Source of the DNA: JANYJZ01 sp964523395
GTDB taxonomy: Bacteria > Bacteroidota > Ignavibacteria > UBA10030 > SZUA-254
Length of the DNA: 64,000 nt
Assembly (NCBI GenBank): GCA_964523395.1
Contig: CAZFXS010000008.1
Coordinates: 1-64,000 of the forward strand
Direction of reading: 5' to 3'
The notes under the pieces were generated by a model, which saw only the letters and a list, made by a program, of their open reading frames with translations, was not told where the DNA came from and searched no databases. The number at the start of each line of letters is the position of its first letter. The first letter of the stretch is position 1. Positions 18,285 to 26,938 of this stretch are shown piece by piece. The position numbers and the translations under genes are program-made.

Positions 18285-18467
18285 TTACGACTCTTTGGGA
18301 ATGAGCACTGAGCGCCCGTGATAATAACCGCAGTTGGGGCATGCGCGGTGCAGAAGTTTTTGCTCGTGGCAATTAGGACATTCAGCGGTTGACGGTTTTT
18401 CCGCCTTATAATGTGTCCGGCGTTTTGCTCCGCGTGATTTCGAATGTCGTCGTTTGGGATTAGGCAT
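18285..18467 (-). CDS. rpmF: Ribosomal protein L32, zinc-ribbon form
   Basis: A 60-residue large-subunit protein. The N-terminus MPNPKRRHSKSRG is typical. Four cysteines (30, 33, 43, 46) form a CxxC...CxxC zinc ribbon, so this is the C-plus form rather than a zinc-independent paralogue. It follows the DUF177 gene by 21 bases, the standard arrangement. Confidence 0.97.
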   Translation of the reverse strand: MPNPKRRHSKSRGAKRRTHYKAEKPSTAECPNCHEQKLLHRACPNCGYYHGRSVLIPKES

Positions 18468-18488
18468 GGATACTGTTCCTTTGTGTTT

Positions 18489-19013
18489 TCAGTTTTTCAA
18501 TAATTTTTCAAGGCCTTGCCACCGTGAATCGCTTACTTCATTTTTACATGTACATGATCCGGTGTTCCAATTCGTGCCGCACTGCGGGCAGAGCCCTTTG
18601 CAATCTTCGCGGCATAATAATTTCAATGGTACAGACAATGTTACTATTTCCCTCACATCCCCGGCAATGTCAATATGCACTGTATCGGGGCGAAGCACGG
18701 TGACTTCTTCCGGGGGAAACTTGCCCATGGATTCCTCATCATACACATACAACATAGTGTATTTTGTTTCGAGAGACTCGATGAATTCATCTGTACATCT
18801 GTCACAGACAGCTTGTGCGGAGGTCGTCATCGTCGCCCGTAATAAAATCTGACGGGTAGCTTTGTCCAGCGTTACATTGATGCTGATCGGCTGGTGAAAA
18901 CGGGCTTCCAGCCCTATTTCCGAAGGCAGAACTGAGAAATGATACTCATGAACCCCGTTGGAGAGCCCGGATATTCGAATCTTGATGCCATCTGTACGTT
19001 TTTGCGCTTCCAT
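18489..19013 (-). CDS. DUF177/YceD family protein
   Basis: A 174-residue protein of the YceD family, which accompanies rpmF and is linked by published work to 23S rRNA accumulation. The conserved CDRCTDEF and LCREDCKGLCPQCG motifs, with two more cysteines near the end, suggest a bound metal. It is the first gene of the twelve-gene operon running to rsmE. A strong promoter lies 61 bases upstream. Confidence 0.93.
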   Translation of the reverse strand: MEAQKRTDGIKIRISGLSNGVHEYHFSVLPSEIGLEARFHQPISINVTLDKATRQILLRATMTTSAQAVCDRCTDEFIESLETKYTMLYVYDEESMGKFPPEEVTVLRPDTVHIDIAGDVREIVTLSVPLKLLCREDCKGLCPQCGTNWNTGSCTCKNEVSDSRWQGLEKLLKN

Positions 19014-19073
19014 ACGGTCAAAACCACGAATATCTCTTCAATTTAGGCTGTTTCTTTAAAAAATTACGGAATT

Positions 19074-19102
19074 AATATAGAAAAATATCGTCCAGAAGTC
19101 AA
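19074..19102 (-). promoter_or_regulatory. Promoter of the DUF177-rpmF-fab operon
   Basis: On the minus strand, TTGACT (19097-19102), a 17-base spacer and TATATT (19074-19079). The predicted start near 19067 leaves a leader of about 54 bases. It is identical in both boxes and spacing to the Crp/Fnr-gene promoter at 24843-24871. Confidence 0.75.
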
Positions 19103-19190
19103 GGAAATGGGAAAAGCGGGGGAATAGGATCGGGAAGGCAGGTGATGGGTAAGAGGTTAACAGATGTTTGTGATACAATGATACATTTGG

Positions 19191-19242
19191 AAGACCTCCG
19201 ATTTCTTTCTAAGATAATCTGCCCGAAGAAATCGGAGGTCTT
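19191..19242. repeat. Perfect 17-bp inverted repeat downstream of glycosyltransferase
   Basis: AAGACCTCCGATTTCTT at 19191-19207 is perfectly repeated in inverse at 19226-19242, with an 18-base loop. It begins 12 bases after the end of the glycosyltransferase gene. The word TTTCTAAGA follows each arm on the plus strand. No long T-tract follows on the minus strand, so it is not a textbook intrinsic terminator, though a terminator or mRNA 3' stabiliser is the likeliest role. Confidence 0.7.
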
Positions 19243-19253
19243 TCTAAGAAAGC

Positions 19254-19922
19254 TTACATCCCAAGTTTATGAAGAAGATAATTTACTCTCCCTTTCCACC
19301 CCAGTTTATACCCGAACCGGCCGGCTGTACCGCGGCCTTCATGCGCCACAAATTGGTCAACAGGAAAATCCAGAAGAGTTAATCCCCGCTTTGACGCTTC
19401 GCGCATATTTTCAAGGCAGGGGGTTCCGTGCAGTTCAAACGGGGGAAGTGCAAGATATAATTCGCGTTTCAGCATCATACACAACGGCCGGATGTACGGT
19501 ATGGATTCGTTTGTACTTTCTTTAACATCAAAACCGCGATGATCCATACTGATGCGTTTGCCAATAGCATAATGATGGTCTTCTTCCTGCAGCCGGCCTT
19601 GCATTCGTTCTATAAAATCTCCATGCGTGACGAGGCAGTCGGAATCAAGAAAAAAAACAAATGGCGTGGAAAGTTCTCGGAGCGCCTGATCCATCGACGG
19701 GCCATGATGCAGGTTGCGCGTGTTGAGGATAAGCCGTACAGTATGCGGACGTCGCTCCCGAAAGTCATGAAGAAGCGTGGTACTTTGGTAGTCCGACCCG
19801 TTGTCAATCAGAAGAAGCGGCAATTCCGGATAATATTGTATCAGCGAGGTAACGGCCCTCCGAAGGAGGTCGGGTGTTTTATAATTGATAATAACACCCG
19901 TGACAAGGCCTTCAGCTGCCAT
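19254..19922 (-). CDS. Family 2 glycosyltransferase
   Basis: A 222-residue inverting glycosyltransferase of the GT-A fold. VTGVIINYKTPDLLRRAVTS and LLIDNGSD form the nucleotide-binding half, and FFLDSDCLV has the metal-binding DxD (Asp93-Asp95). It lacks membrane segments. The acceptor is unknown; cell-surface polysaccharide or glycoprotein is a guess. It is the last gene of the minus-strand run that starts at the Crp/Fnr gene and is followed by a long inverted repeat. Confidence 0.88.
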   Translation of the reverse strand: MAAEGLVTGVIINYKTPDLLRRAVTSLIQYYPELPLLLIDNGSDYQSTTLLHDFRERRPHTVRLILNTRNLHHGPSMDQALRELSTPFVFFLDSDCLVTHGDFIERMQGRLQEEDHHYAIGKRISMDHRGFDVKESTNESIPYIRPLCMMLKRELYLALPPFELHGTPCLENMREASKRGLTLLDFPVDQFVAHEGRGTAGRFGYKLGWKGRVNYLLHKLGM

Positions 19923-19969
19923 GCGGATACTCCGGTGCGGTATAATGCGGATTGTTCCCCTGGGGGGAA

Positions 19970-20248
19970 CTACACCATTTCAACCGGCTTTTCGATCGTG
20001 GAGAGAAGTTCCCGTTCGATGTGCTGGACGGTCTCCGAGAGGGCATCGCGGAATTTTTCAAAATCTTCTTTGTAGAGAAACAATTTGTGCTTTTCATATT
20101 TTTCGTCGCTGACGCGGCGGCTCTCGGTAATAATAATATAAAAATCTTTTACAGACTTTGTGGCTTTGACATCAAAAAAGTATGTCCGCTTGCCCGCGCG
20201 GACGCGGCGTGAGAACACGTTTTCATTCAATGTATCAACATTCTGCAT
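19970..20248 (-). CDS. PUR-domain DNA/RNA-binding protein (DUF3276)
   Basis: A 92-residue protein. The core FSRRVRAGKRTYFFDVKATKSVKDFYI is typical of DUF3276, the bacterial PUR-alpha-like family found in Bacteroidota and spirochaetes, where members bind single-stranded DNA or RNA. The frame opens at an ATG at 20263, but that ATG is embedded in ATGGGAG and this GGGAG lies 8 bases ahead of ATG 20248, so the second start is chosen. It follows the propeller-protein gene by 84 bases and may be a regulator. No target is visible. Confidence 0.88.
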   Translation of the reverse strand: MQNVDTLNENVFSRRVRAGKRTYFFDVKATKSVKDFYIIITESRRVSDEKYEKHKLFLYKEDFEKFRDALSETVQHIERELLSTIEKPVEMV

Positions 20249-20332
20249 ATACAAAACTCCCATGGTTGTTAAACATTGGTGGATGTTGCGACTATGACGG
20301 TTTATGGATTTCCTCGCAGCCCCGCGATTATC

Positions 20333-22642
20333 TCACCTCCTCACCACCGCGACTTTGCCCGTCGCAACTTCTGAACCATCTTCTGAAAATGCCACTACAA
20401 GATAAACACCTGATGCCGCTGTTTCACCGCGAGCGTCTTTGCCGTCCCAGAACCCTACTCTCCCCCCGGGAGTAACAATTTCACGAACTAATTTTCCATC
20501 AACCGTCAGGATTTTTAATGTGGAATTCTCTACAAGTCCGTCAATAGTCAAGGATACCTGTGAAGGAAGAATAAACGGGTTCGGTGAAATTTTCAGCTGA
20601 TCAAAGGAGCGCGCCGGATTTACCGCCGCTGTTGACAGACTTGATAACCCTTTCTCGGTGCCGAAATAAACAATTCCCGTATTATGATCAATCGCAATTG
20701 AGGCAACATCATTGTCCAATATTTTTCCTCCGGTATTTTCTACATTGTACCGTTCGAGAATAACAGTACCATCCGAGGAAAGAAGAAACGCGCCCTGTTT
20801 AGTCCCGACCCACTTATTGTTCAGCGCGTCCACGGCAATCGCCTGAATAATCTGATCGCGGAGCGGATGATAAATTGCCATACGCTGCCGCGGGAACAGA
20901 GGGTCAAAAATAATGCTGATACCCTGCTCAGAGCCGATCCATACTTCGCCCTGGCGGTCAACCGCAATCGTGCTGGCGTAATTCGACGTCAATCCTTCGG
21001 CCGTTGTCAATCTTCCCCATCCGGTACCGGTGCCGGAGATGTTCAACTGCCTGTTATAATAGTAGACCGCGGAGGGGGTAATGTTTTCAAAACGGCTGTA
21101 ATTGGAAAACCATTTCGTGTTATTGAAATCAATCGCCACATCGGTGAATACAATATCAGGGTTTCTCATGCTCATCCTGACATCATAAGAGAGGGAAGAA
21201 TCAGGATAGAAAAGGACAGCGGCTGTGCTGTCATCTGCCGTCCGGTTCGTAAGCCACGTGACACCGCTTTGATCTGTCGCAACACCGCCAACGATTGAAA
21301 AATTCGTGTCAACTGCAAGAGTCGGTGGAAGACCGTTGGTGGTGTTCAGGACTTTCTGTACTTCTCCGGCATCATTGATAATGGCAACACCTTTTCCCCA
21401 GCTTCCGCACCACTTTGAATTGTTCGGCCCGATACTGACTTTATGATACTCGTTGATTCGTAATTGCGGATACTGTTGTGCGGTGTATGATTTCCAATCT
21501 GATCCGTTAAACATCATTATTCCCTGTCCATTGGCTGAACCGGTACCCGACCACAATGCGCCTCTCGCATCGACAGCAAGACTGATGAAACGGTTGGATG
21601 GAGGTCCCGGAGGAACCAATGAGACCCAATTATTATTTATATATCCTAAAGTACCAATTGATTGAGTTCCAACAATGCCCGGAGTACAAATTGTAGTTAA
21701 CTGAGCGGGAGATGATGGATCAAAAAAAGGCCCCCAACCGCTTTCTCCGTTAATACTGCGATCGTATTCCCATAATTGATCCGGTGTAATATAATAGAGT
21801 GTGCCTCTATCACTTATCATATCTACAACATTAATATTTGATCCTGACGGAGTTTTTAGTGTAAACCACCCTGCCGCATAATCAATTTCATTAACTGAAA
21901 TCCCTGCGGTCGTAGATACATATAAAATCTTTTGTGTCTGGATAGTCTTAACTGTATCAATGATTACTGGCCCAGTTAATATAATACCTTCTATAGCAGT
22001 AATATTATTTGAAGCAAGCCCTTGAGCAATGGTATACACCTGCCATGAATCAGGAAATGTTGGATTGGGATTAGACACCGGAGTAGAAGCTAAGCCATTG
22101 CGTGTACCAACCCACAGCTTCCCGTCAAAATATTCCATCGAGGTAACATTTCCCACAAGTTGTCCCGGAGATGCACCAAACCGGGCATAGGTATCGCCGA
22201 ATTCCAGTTGCGAAACAGAATAGAGAGAAAGCCCGACATCGGAAAGAATAAATAACGTATCACCGACAACCCTTAGTGCGTTAATCCGTTTCTGGGGATT
22301 ATTGAGAATTGAAATATCGGTGATATACATCCATTCCCCGGTGAGCGGCATGAAGCGGTGAACGATACCGTTCGCGGCACCGATCCAGAGATAACCGTTG
22401 GGATCGGCAGTGATGGCTGTAAGATCGTTGGTTTTTAATCCGTCGGAAGTTGTGTACTGGGAATATTCGCCACTCAAAGTATTATAGGAAAAGAGCCCTC
22501 CGCCTGTCACAGACCAGATCATATTTCCATGTGTAGCAATATCACGGACATCCCGCTTAGCGGTATATGTTTTCCATTCGCCAACCCCCGCAGGCGCCGC
22601 ATTCACACCGACAACTATCAGCAACAACCACCAGACTCTCAC
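20333..22642 (-). CDS. Secreted ligand-sensor-type propeller protein with degenerate T9SS domain
   Basis: A 769-residue secreted protein with a signal peptide (1-16). Most of it is a run of two-component-regulator propeller repeats, with recurring blocks such as GYLWIGAANGIV, KLWVGTRNGLA, GEVWIGSEQGIS, NKWVGTKQGAF and IVYFGTEKGLS. These fold as one or two seven-bladed propellers, as in the sensor part of hybrid two-component systems, but no kinase or membrane segment follows. The last ~90 residues start ISPNPF and end GKVAVVRR, a FlgD/T9SS type A-like domain, so it is probably exported by type IX secretion. It lies 22 bases after ribH. Possible roles are surface glycan or peptide binding; I cannot decide. 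Confidence 0.8.
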   Translation of the reverse strand: MRVWWLLLIVVGVNAAPAGVGEWKTYTAKRDVRDIATHGNMIWSVTGGGLFSYNTLSGEYSQYTTSDGLKTNDLTAITADPNGYLWIGAANGIVHRFMPLTGEWMYITDISILNNPQKRINALRVVGDTLFILSDVGLSLYSVSQLEFGDTYARFGASPGQLVGNVTSMEYFDGKLWVGTRNGLASTPVSNPNPTFPDSWQVYTIAQGLASNNITAIEGIILTGPVIIDTVKTIQTQKILYVSTTAGISVNEIDYAAGWFTLKTPSGSNINVVDMISDRGTLYYITPDQLWEYDRSINGESGWGPFFDPSSPAQLTTICTPGIVGTQSIGTLGYINNNWVSLVPPGPPSNRFISLAVDARGALWSGTGSANGQGIMMFNGSDWKSYTAQQYPQLRINEYHKVSIGPNNSKWCGSWGKGVAIINDAGEVQKVLNTTNGLPPTLAVDTNFSIVGGVATDQSGVTWLTNRTADDSTAAVLFYPDSSLSYDVRMSMRNPDIVFTDVAIDFNNTKWFSNYSRFENITPSAVYYYNRQLNISGTGTGWGRLTTAEGLTSNYASTIAVDRQGEVWIGSEQGISIIFDPLFPRQRMAIYHPLRDQIIQAIAVDALNNKWVGTKQGAFLLSSDGTVILERYNVENTGGKILDNDVASIAIDHNTGIVYFGTEKGLSSLSTAAVNPARSFDQLKISPNPFILPSQVSLTIDGLVENSTLKILTVDGKLVREIVTPGGRVGFWDGKDARGETAASGVYLVVAFSEDGSEVATGKVAVVRR

Positions 22643-22664
22643 TGCACTTCACCGTATTGTTAAA

Positions 22665-23150
22665 TTACTCTCCAGCGTTCCGTTGAGAAAGCATTGACTG
22701 AAGATCCGCCATCTCTATAGCCGTCATGGCGGCATCCCAGCCCTTGTTGCCCCCTTTTGCCCCCGCACGATCAATTGCCTGTTCAAGCGTTTCCGTTGTC
22801 AGCACGCCAAAGATAACAGGTATATTCGTTTCCAGCGCCGCTTTTGTAATGCCGGCGGTCGCCGCAGATGCCACATGATCAAAATGCGGCGTCTCACCGC
22901 GAATCACGCAACCGAAACAGATAACCGCGTGATATTTTTTACTTGATGCGAGCTCCTGCGCCACTATGGGAATTTCAAACGCGCCCGGACAATAGACAAC
23001 ATCCACCGCGTTATCTTTTACACCATGACGCCGGAGACAGTCAAGCGCCGCGTCAAGCAAACGGCGCGTGATAAATTCGTTAAAGCGGCTGACAACAATA
23101 CCAAATGTGTACGGCGTGGCAGAGAGGTTTCCTGTAATGGTATTTGCCAT
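22665..23150 (-). CDS. ribH: 6,7-dimethyl-8-ribityllumazine synthase
   Basis: A 161-residue enzyme making the lumazine precursor of riboflavin. SRFNEFITRRLLDAA, PGAFEIP, GCVIRGETPHFDHV (general acid/base His92) and GVLTTETLEQA are all conserved. The length is typical. Other rib genes are absent from the window and no FMN riboswitch is visible upstream, so it appears detached from the classical rib operon and transcribed with the Crp/Fnr and PHP genes. Confidence 0.97.
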   Translation of the reverse strand: MANTITGNLSATPYTFGIVVSRFNEFITRRLLDAALDCLRRHGVKDNAVDVVYCPGAFEIPIVAQELASSKKYHAVICFGCVIRGETPHFDHVASAATAGITKAALETNIPVIFGVLTTETLEQAIDRAGAKGGNKGWDAAMTAIEMADLQSMLSQRNAGE

Positions 23151-23187
23151 AACGACTGTCCCGATGACAACAGGGACTCAACGCTCC

Positions 23188-24015
23188 TTAACTTTGAAAC
23201 AGCCTGCGGCGCATCGCATCAACCGCAGCGACAGGAATAGTGTGTTTGCCGAACTGGTGCTCGTCGTTCTTCATGCCGCCATGAAAATCCGAACCGCCGC
23301 TCTCCAGCAAATAATACTCGCTTACAATGCCGCGGTAATAACCGGCCTGTTCCGGTGTATGACTCGGATGAATAACTTCAATACCATCCAATCCAGCCTT
23401 AATGAGTTTGAAGATAACATCTTCACTTACTGTTCTTCCGGGATGCGCGAGAAATGAGAGGCCGCCGGCTTCCGAAATAAGGCGAACGGTTTCTTCAGGG
23501 GAAAAATCGTGTTTCTTTTCGTAGGCAGGCTTCCCGTCACCGATATACTTGTTGAATGCCTGGTAATATGACTGAGCGTGCCCTTCATTCACGAGCGCAT
23601 TGGCAACATGCGGGCGGCCGATGGAATCTCCGGTAACATTCGCAAGAACGGATTCAATCGTGAGCGGGATATTCATGCGGTTGAGTTTATCGACCATGCG
23701 CTCAACGCGGCGGAGGCGTTTTTCACGGAAGATTGAGAGCGCTTCTTCAAGAGCTTTGTTATGGTAATCCATGAGGTAGCCGAGAATATGCATTTCAGTA
23801 CCGTCGTGCGTGGCGCTGAGCTCCATCCCGGGGATGACCTCAACGTCAAACTCTTTTCCGATTTCTATCGCTTCATCAAGAGCACTGACGCTGTCGTGGT
23901 CAGTAATACTGATGACACGAAGTCCGGCACTTTTTGCCTTCTTGATAAGTTCGTAGGGAGACAGACTCCCGTCGGAGTACGTGGTATGAGTATGTAGATC
24001 TGCTTTACCTTCCAC
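23188..24015 (-). CDS. PHP-domain phosphoesterase (RNase AM / nucleoside bisphosphatase type)
   Basis: A 275-residue metal-dependent phosphoesterase. ADLHTHTTYSDG (His8, His10), ITDHDSVS, HPSHTP and SGGSDFHGG are the PHP metal ligands in order. The size and sequence match the YciV/TrpH group, whose studied member removes 5' nucleotides of RNA and hydrolyses 3',5'-nucleoside bisphosphates. It lies 37 bases after the Crp/Fnr gene and 37 bases before ribH, so it is likely co-transcribed with both. Confidence 0.9.
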   Translation of the reverse strand: MEGKADLHTHTTYSDGSLSPYELIKKAKSAGLRVISITDHDSVSALDEAIEIGKEFDVEVIPGMELSATHDGTEMHILGYLMDYHNKALEEALSIFREKRLRRVERMVDKLNRMNIPLTIESVLANVTGDSIGRPHVANALVNEGHAQSYYQAFNKYIGDGKPAYEKKHDFSPEETVRLISEAGGLSFLAHPGRTVSEDVIFKLIKAGLDGIEVIHPSHTPEQAGYYRGIVSEYYLLESGGSDFHGGMKNDEHQFGKHTIPVAAVDAMRRRLFQS

Positions 24016-24052
24016 ACAATCCTTCCCAATCGACCAAGACCCTCGTTACTGT

Positions 24053-24778
24053 TTAGATGAAGAGGCTCTTAAACTTCTCGTAGTCGTTGATGATCAGTTT
24101 GCTACCTTGGAGTTCGAGGTGACCTTTTTTGATAAACATATGAACGACACGGGAAATTGTTTCCCGCGACGTGCCCGCCATGTTTGCAAGATCCTGCTGG
24201 AGAGGAAGTTCGTCGATTTCGACTCTTCCTTTGCGTATCGTACCGATGTCATCCGCAAGCTGGAGGATGACATTCGCAACTCTGCCTGCCGCGTCTTTCA
24301 GCGACAAACTCTTAATCTGTGCGTCTGCTTTGCGGAGGCGCATCGTCAATTCTTTCAAAAGGGAAATCGCCACCGACGGAACATCCTGCATCAGTTTGAG
24401 GAAGTCGCGGCGGTGAATCATAAACAACTCAGTCTTCGTGATAGCCACAACACTTGCCGAGCGTGCTAACCCGTCAAGTATCGACATTTCACCGAAGAAA
24501 TCGTTTTCCCCAAGGATGGAAAGAATAACCTCGCGTCCATCATCATCAGTCCTGACAATTTTCACTTTGCCGCTGATAATGACAAAGAGCGCCGCGCCGG
24601 TTTCTTCTTCAAGAAGGATAATACTCCCCTTTTTATACTTTTTCCGTACGCCAACACGGACAATTTTCGTGAGTTCATTGGTCTCGATATCATTGAAGAT
24701 GGGTACATTGCGGATGAATTCCATCGCTTCGCCGAGATCAGATGAAAGTGGTTGGTGTGAAACGTTCGGTAAGTTCAT
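24053..24778 (-). CDS. Crp/Fnr-family transcription regulator
   Basis: A 241-residue regulator. An N-terminal cyclic-nucleotide-binding domain (about 25-140) has the GEDDF-like segment ENDFFGEMSILDGLARSA, and the C-terminal winged helix has DLANMAGTSRETISRVV as recognition helix. FGEMS and the downstream RSA resemble the cAMP-binding cassette of Crp (FGExG...RSA), so cAMP is a reasonable ligand; there are no N-terminal cysteines for an Fnr iron-sulfur cluster. It heads a six-gene minus-strand run. A CHASE2 adenylate cyclase elsewhere in this window (58563) could supply its ligand; that link is inference. Confidence 0.93.
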   Translation of the reverse strand: MNLPNVSHQPLSSDLGEAMEFIRNVPIFNDIETNELTKIVRVGVRKKYKKGSIILLEEETGAALFVIISGKVKIVRTDDDGREVILSILGENDFFGEMSILDGLARSASVVAITKTELFMIHRRDFLKLMQDVPSVAISLLKELTMRLRKADAQIKSLSLKDAAGRVANVILQLADDIGTIRKGRVEIDELPLQQDLANMAGTSRETISRVVHMFIKKGHLELQGSKLIINDYEKFKSLFI

Positions 24779-24842
24779 ACAAGAATCCGGTTCATTGTCA
24801 GTATGCTGTTAATTAATCCTCCATCCTTATATTTCGACAGTA

Positions 24843-24871
24843 AATATAGCTTTGATGTCACTGAAAGTCAA
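24843..24871 (-). promoter_or_regulatory. Promoter of the Crp/Fnr operon
   Basis: On the minus strand, TTGACT (24866-24871), a 17-base spacer and TATATT (24843-24848). The predicted start near 24836 leaves a leader of about 58 bases. The boxes and spacing equal those at 19074-19102. Confidence 0.75.
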
Positions 24872-25022
24872 GTAAATCCGCCATAATATGGCTTTCTGAA
24901 TCCCACAATAGGAGTAAATTTACAGATAACAGATGGTCATTCTCTCAGGATGATGAATAATTCACCATTCTTCACCTTTTTTGCCATAAAGAATAGCGTA
25001 TCTACTCTTCATGAACAGGAAA

Positions 25023-25784
25023 TTATTGAGATAATAAATGGTAGGTAAGAATCAAAAAGCTGATTTCAGATGCTGCGAGAGAGATGCCGGAGAGAAGATC
25101 GAATCTCCGGACATTATCAAGATCGGAAGAACTCCCCGATCTTCGGTAATCATTGTAGTAGGAGTCGGCTTTAATTTTGAAGTATGCGGCTGCAGCACCC
25201 GTGAGTACAGTCGCGCCGGCGGTAATATAAAGTGATGAGTGATTTTTCCCTTCATCACTGACCAGGTAGGGAGAGACATTCAATGCCGATCCGCTTTCGT
25301 TGCGCGTAAGAACGACATGAACATTATCATTCATCGGCACGAGTATGCTTTCATATCCTTCACGCGAAAGCGTGATCATTTCACCCGGAGATGAGCTTTC
25401 CAAAAACAGCGGGGTTGCTCCGACCACAGAATCACCGATTGTCACGAGCGCTCCGTCCGGAACCGATGTCACATGTCTGACAACCGGAAACGTTATCTGC
25501 CGCATTATTTCTTCACCTTCATGCACGATAACCGTTTCCGTAATCGCTGATGAGTACCACTGTTTTCCGTCAGAACGGGTAAATCGGAGAACCCTTGTTC
25601 CCGGTTCCAGCGGGATACGCGCAAGCGGTGCGGTACCGAGTACTGTCGTATCACAAGAGACTAAGACATGTTTACTCCCACTTTGAACAGTAAGATAACC
25701 GCAATGCTGTAATGTATCAACTGCAGAAAAACTCTGAACCGTGTTCCAACAGATAAGCAGTATTACATAAGCGAGCTTTTTCAT
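25023..25784 (-). CDS. PEGA-domain membrane protein
   Basis: A 253-residue protein with a signal peptide (1-20) and two PEGA-like beta domains (about 28-95 and 105-170; DTTVLGTAPLARIPLEPG and DSVVGATPLFLESSSPGE are the characteristic G-T/A-P-L turns). Two hydrophobic segments follow (about 183-205 and 228-250), so the C-terminus is probably membrane-embedded. PEGA domains are usually surface-exposed and of unknown ligand. It overlaps the preceding lipoprotein gene by 4 bases and is the last gene of a three-gene operon. Confidence 0.75.
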   Translation of the reverse strand: MKKLAYVILLICWNTVQSFSAVDTLQHCGYLTVQSGSKHVLVSCDTTVLGTAPLARIPLEPGTRVLRFTRSDGKQWYSSAITETVIVHEGEEIMRQITFPVVRHVTSVPDGALVTIGDSVVGATPLFLESSSPGEMITLSREGYESILVPMNDNVHVVLTRNESGSALNVSPYLVSDEGKNHSSLYITAGATVLTGAAAAYFKIKADSYYNDYRRSGSSSDLDNVRRFDLLSGISLAASEISFLILTYHLLSQ

Positions 25785-26938
25785 TTTGTCGCTTCTCCCT
25801 TAAACGCAAACACGGACCGATCCTCAACCGCCACAACCAAATAACCATTGGCTACAACAGGCGTTGTCTTAATCCTTCCCCGCAACGGGATCTCGGCTAT
25901 GGTTTGTCCGGTTACTGTTGCAATGGCATACAATTTTTTATCGAGGCATCCTACGTATATCCTGTCACCCGAAATAAGCGGTGCCGAATTGATAACGCTT
26001 TTTGCCGACCATCGCCAGACCATGTCACCGGAGTGTTGAGTGAGGCAATACAGAGCTCCGCCGGATGTCCCCACGTACAAATTTGCATCATCGCACGCCT
26101 GGGAACCGAAAATCTTCGAGCCGAGAGCTTTCTTCCAGAGCTGTTTTCCCGTTACAACATCGAACGCGTAATAACATTCGTCAAGCGACCCAACAAACAC
26201 TTTACCGCTTACAATAGAAGGCGATGCAACAATACTGGCACCTGTTTGCGCGCTCCAGAGAAGTGAGCCGTTTTTCCCGACCGCGTACACCATGCCGTTA
26301 TCACAGCCGAACACAATCCGCTCGCCGTCGGTTGCCGGCGAAGACCGGATCATGGAAGAGAACTTGCTCTTGGGAATTGTCAGCGACCAGCGCTCTTTGC
26401 CGTCATCAGCTCCCAATGCAACAAGCTTTCCGCTTAATGTGGTAAGATATAACACTCCGTCAAGCAATAGTGGTGACGATTCAACATCGCCAATACCAGT
26501 ACGCCATACTTCGTTGCCGAAATCAAGGTCATATGCAACGACATTTTTTTCTTCATTCGTCAACGAGACATAGATACGGCTCTTGAACAAAACCGGCGTA
26601 CCGACAATCGATGCGCCGAAGTCATACACACCGGAATTATCCCCCGTACGGACATGAATTGCATGCACTTCACCCTGCAGATTCGCGACAAACACAAAGC
26701 TGTCGGCAGCAGCGGCGGAATACGAACTGAATCCCGCGGCAACATCATAATCCCACACACTTTTTGATTCCGAATTTACTATCAGCGGCTCCGCCAAATT
26801 TGTCCTTGCCCCGTTTCCGCCGTACATCATCCAGTCATGTTCAGTGACACGAATGGATTGTTGAAGCTTAAACGTGGTACATCCATGCAATATCATCAAC
26901 ACCGCAACAAAGGAAAATATTTTCAACGGATGTTTCAT
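25781..26938 (-). CDS. BamB-like PQQ-repeat propeller lipoprotein
   Basis: A 385-residue lipoprotein with lipobox ILHGC near residue 20. The rest is an eight-bladed PQQ-type propeller with repeating VYAVGKNGSLLW, CYYAFDVVTGKQLWKK and LYAIATVTGQ-like blades, closely resembling BamB. The frame opens at 26950, but ATG 26938 overlaps the stop of the upstream gene as TAATG and begins the natural lipoprotein signal (MKHPLKIF), so it is chosen. Its partner gene upstream encodes an Omp85-like barrel, which supports a BAM-like scaffold role; it has no quinoprotein catalytic residues that I can identify. Confidence 0.85.
   Translation of the reverse strand: MKHPLKIFSFVAVLMILHGCTTFKLQQSIRVTEHDWMMYGGNGARTNLAEPLIVNSESKSVWDYDVAAGFSSYSAAAADSFVFVANLQGEVHAIHVRTGDNSGVYDFGASIVGTPVLFKSRIYVSLTNEEKNVVAYDLDFGNEVWRTGIGDVESSPLLLDGVLYLTTLSGKLVALGADDGKERWSLTIPKSKFSSMIRSSPATDGERIVFGCDNGMVYAVGKNGSLLWSAQTGASIVASPSIVSGKVFVGSLDECYYAFDVVTGKQLWKKALGSKIFGSQACDDANLYVGTSGGALYCLTQHSGDMVWRWSAKSVINSAPLISGDRIYVGCLDKKLYAIATVTGQTIAEIPLRGRIKTTPVVANGYLVVAVEDRSVFAFKGEATK

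Noticed and set aside
19142..19525. Plus-strand frame across the inverted repeat
   Set aside because: Most of it is antisense to the glycosyltransferase gene and it contains the perfect inverted repeat.
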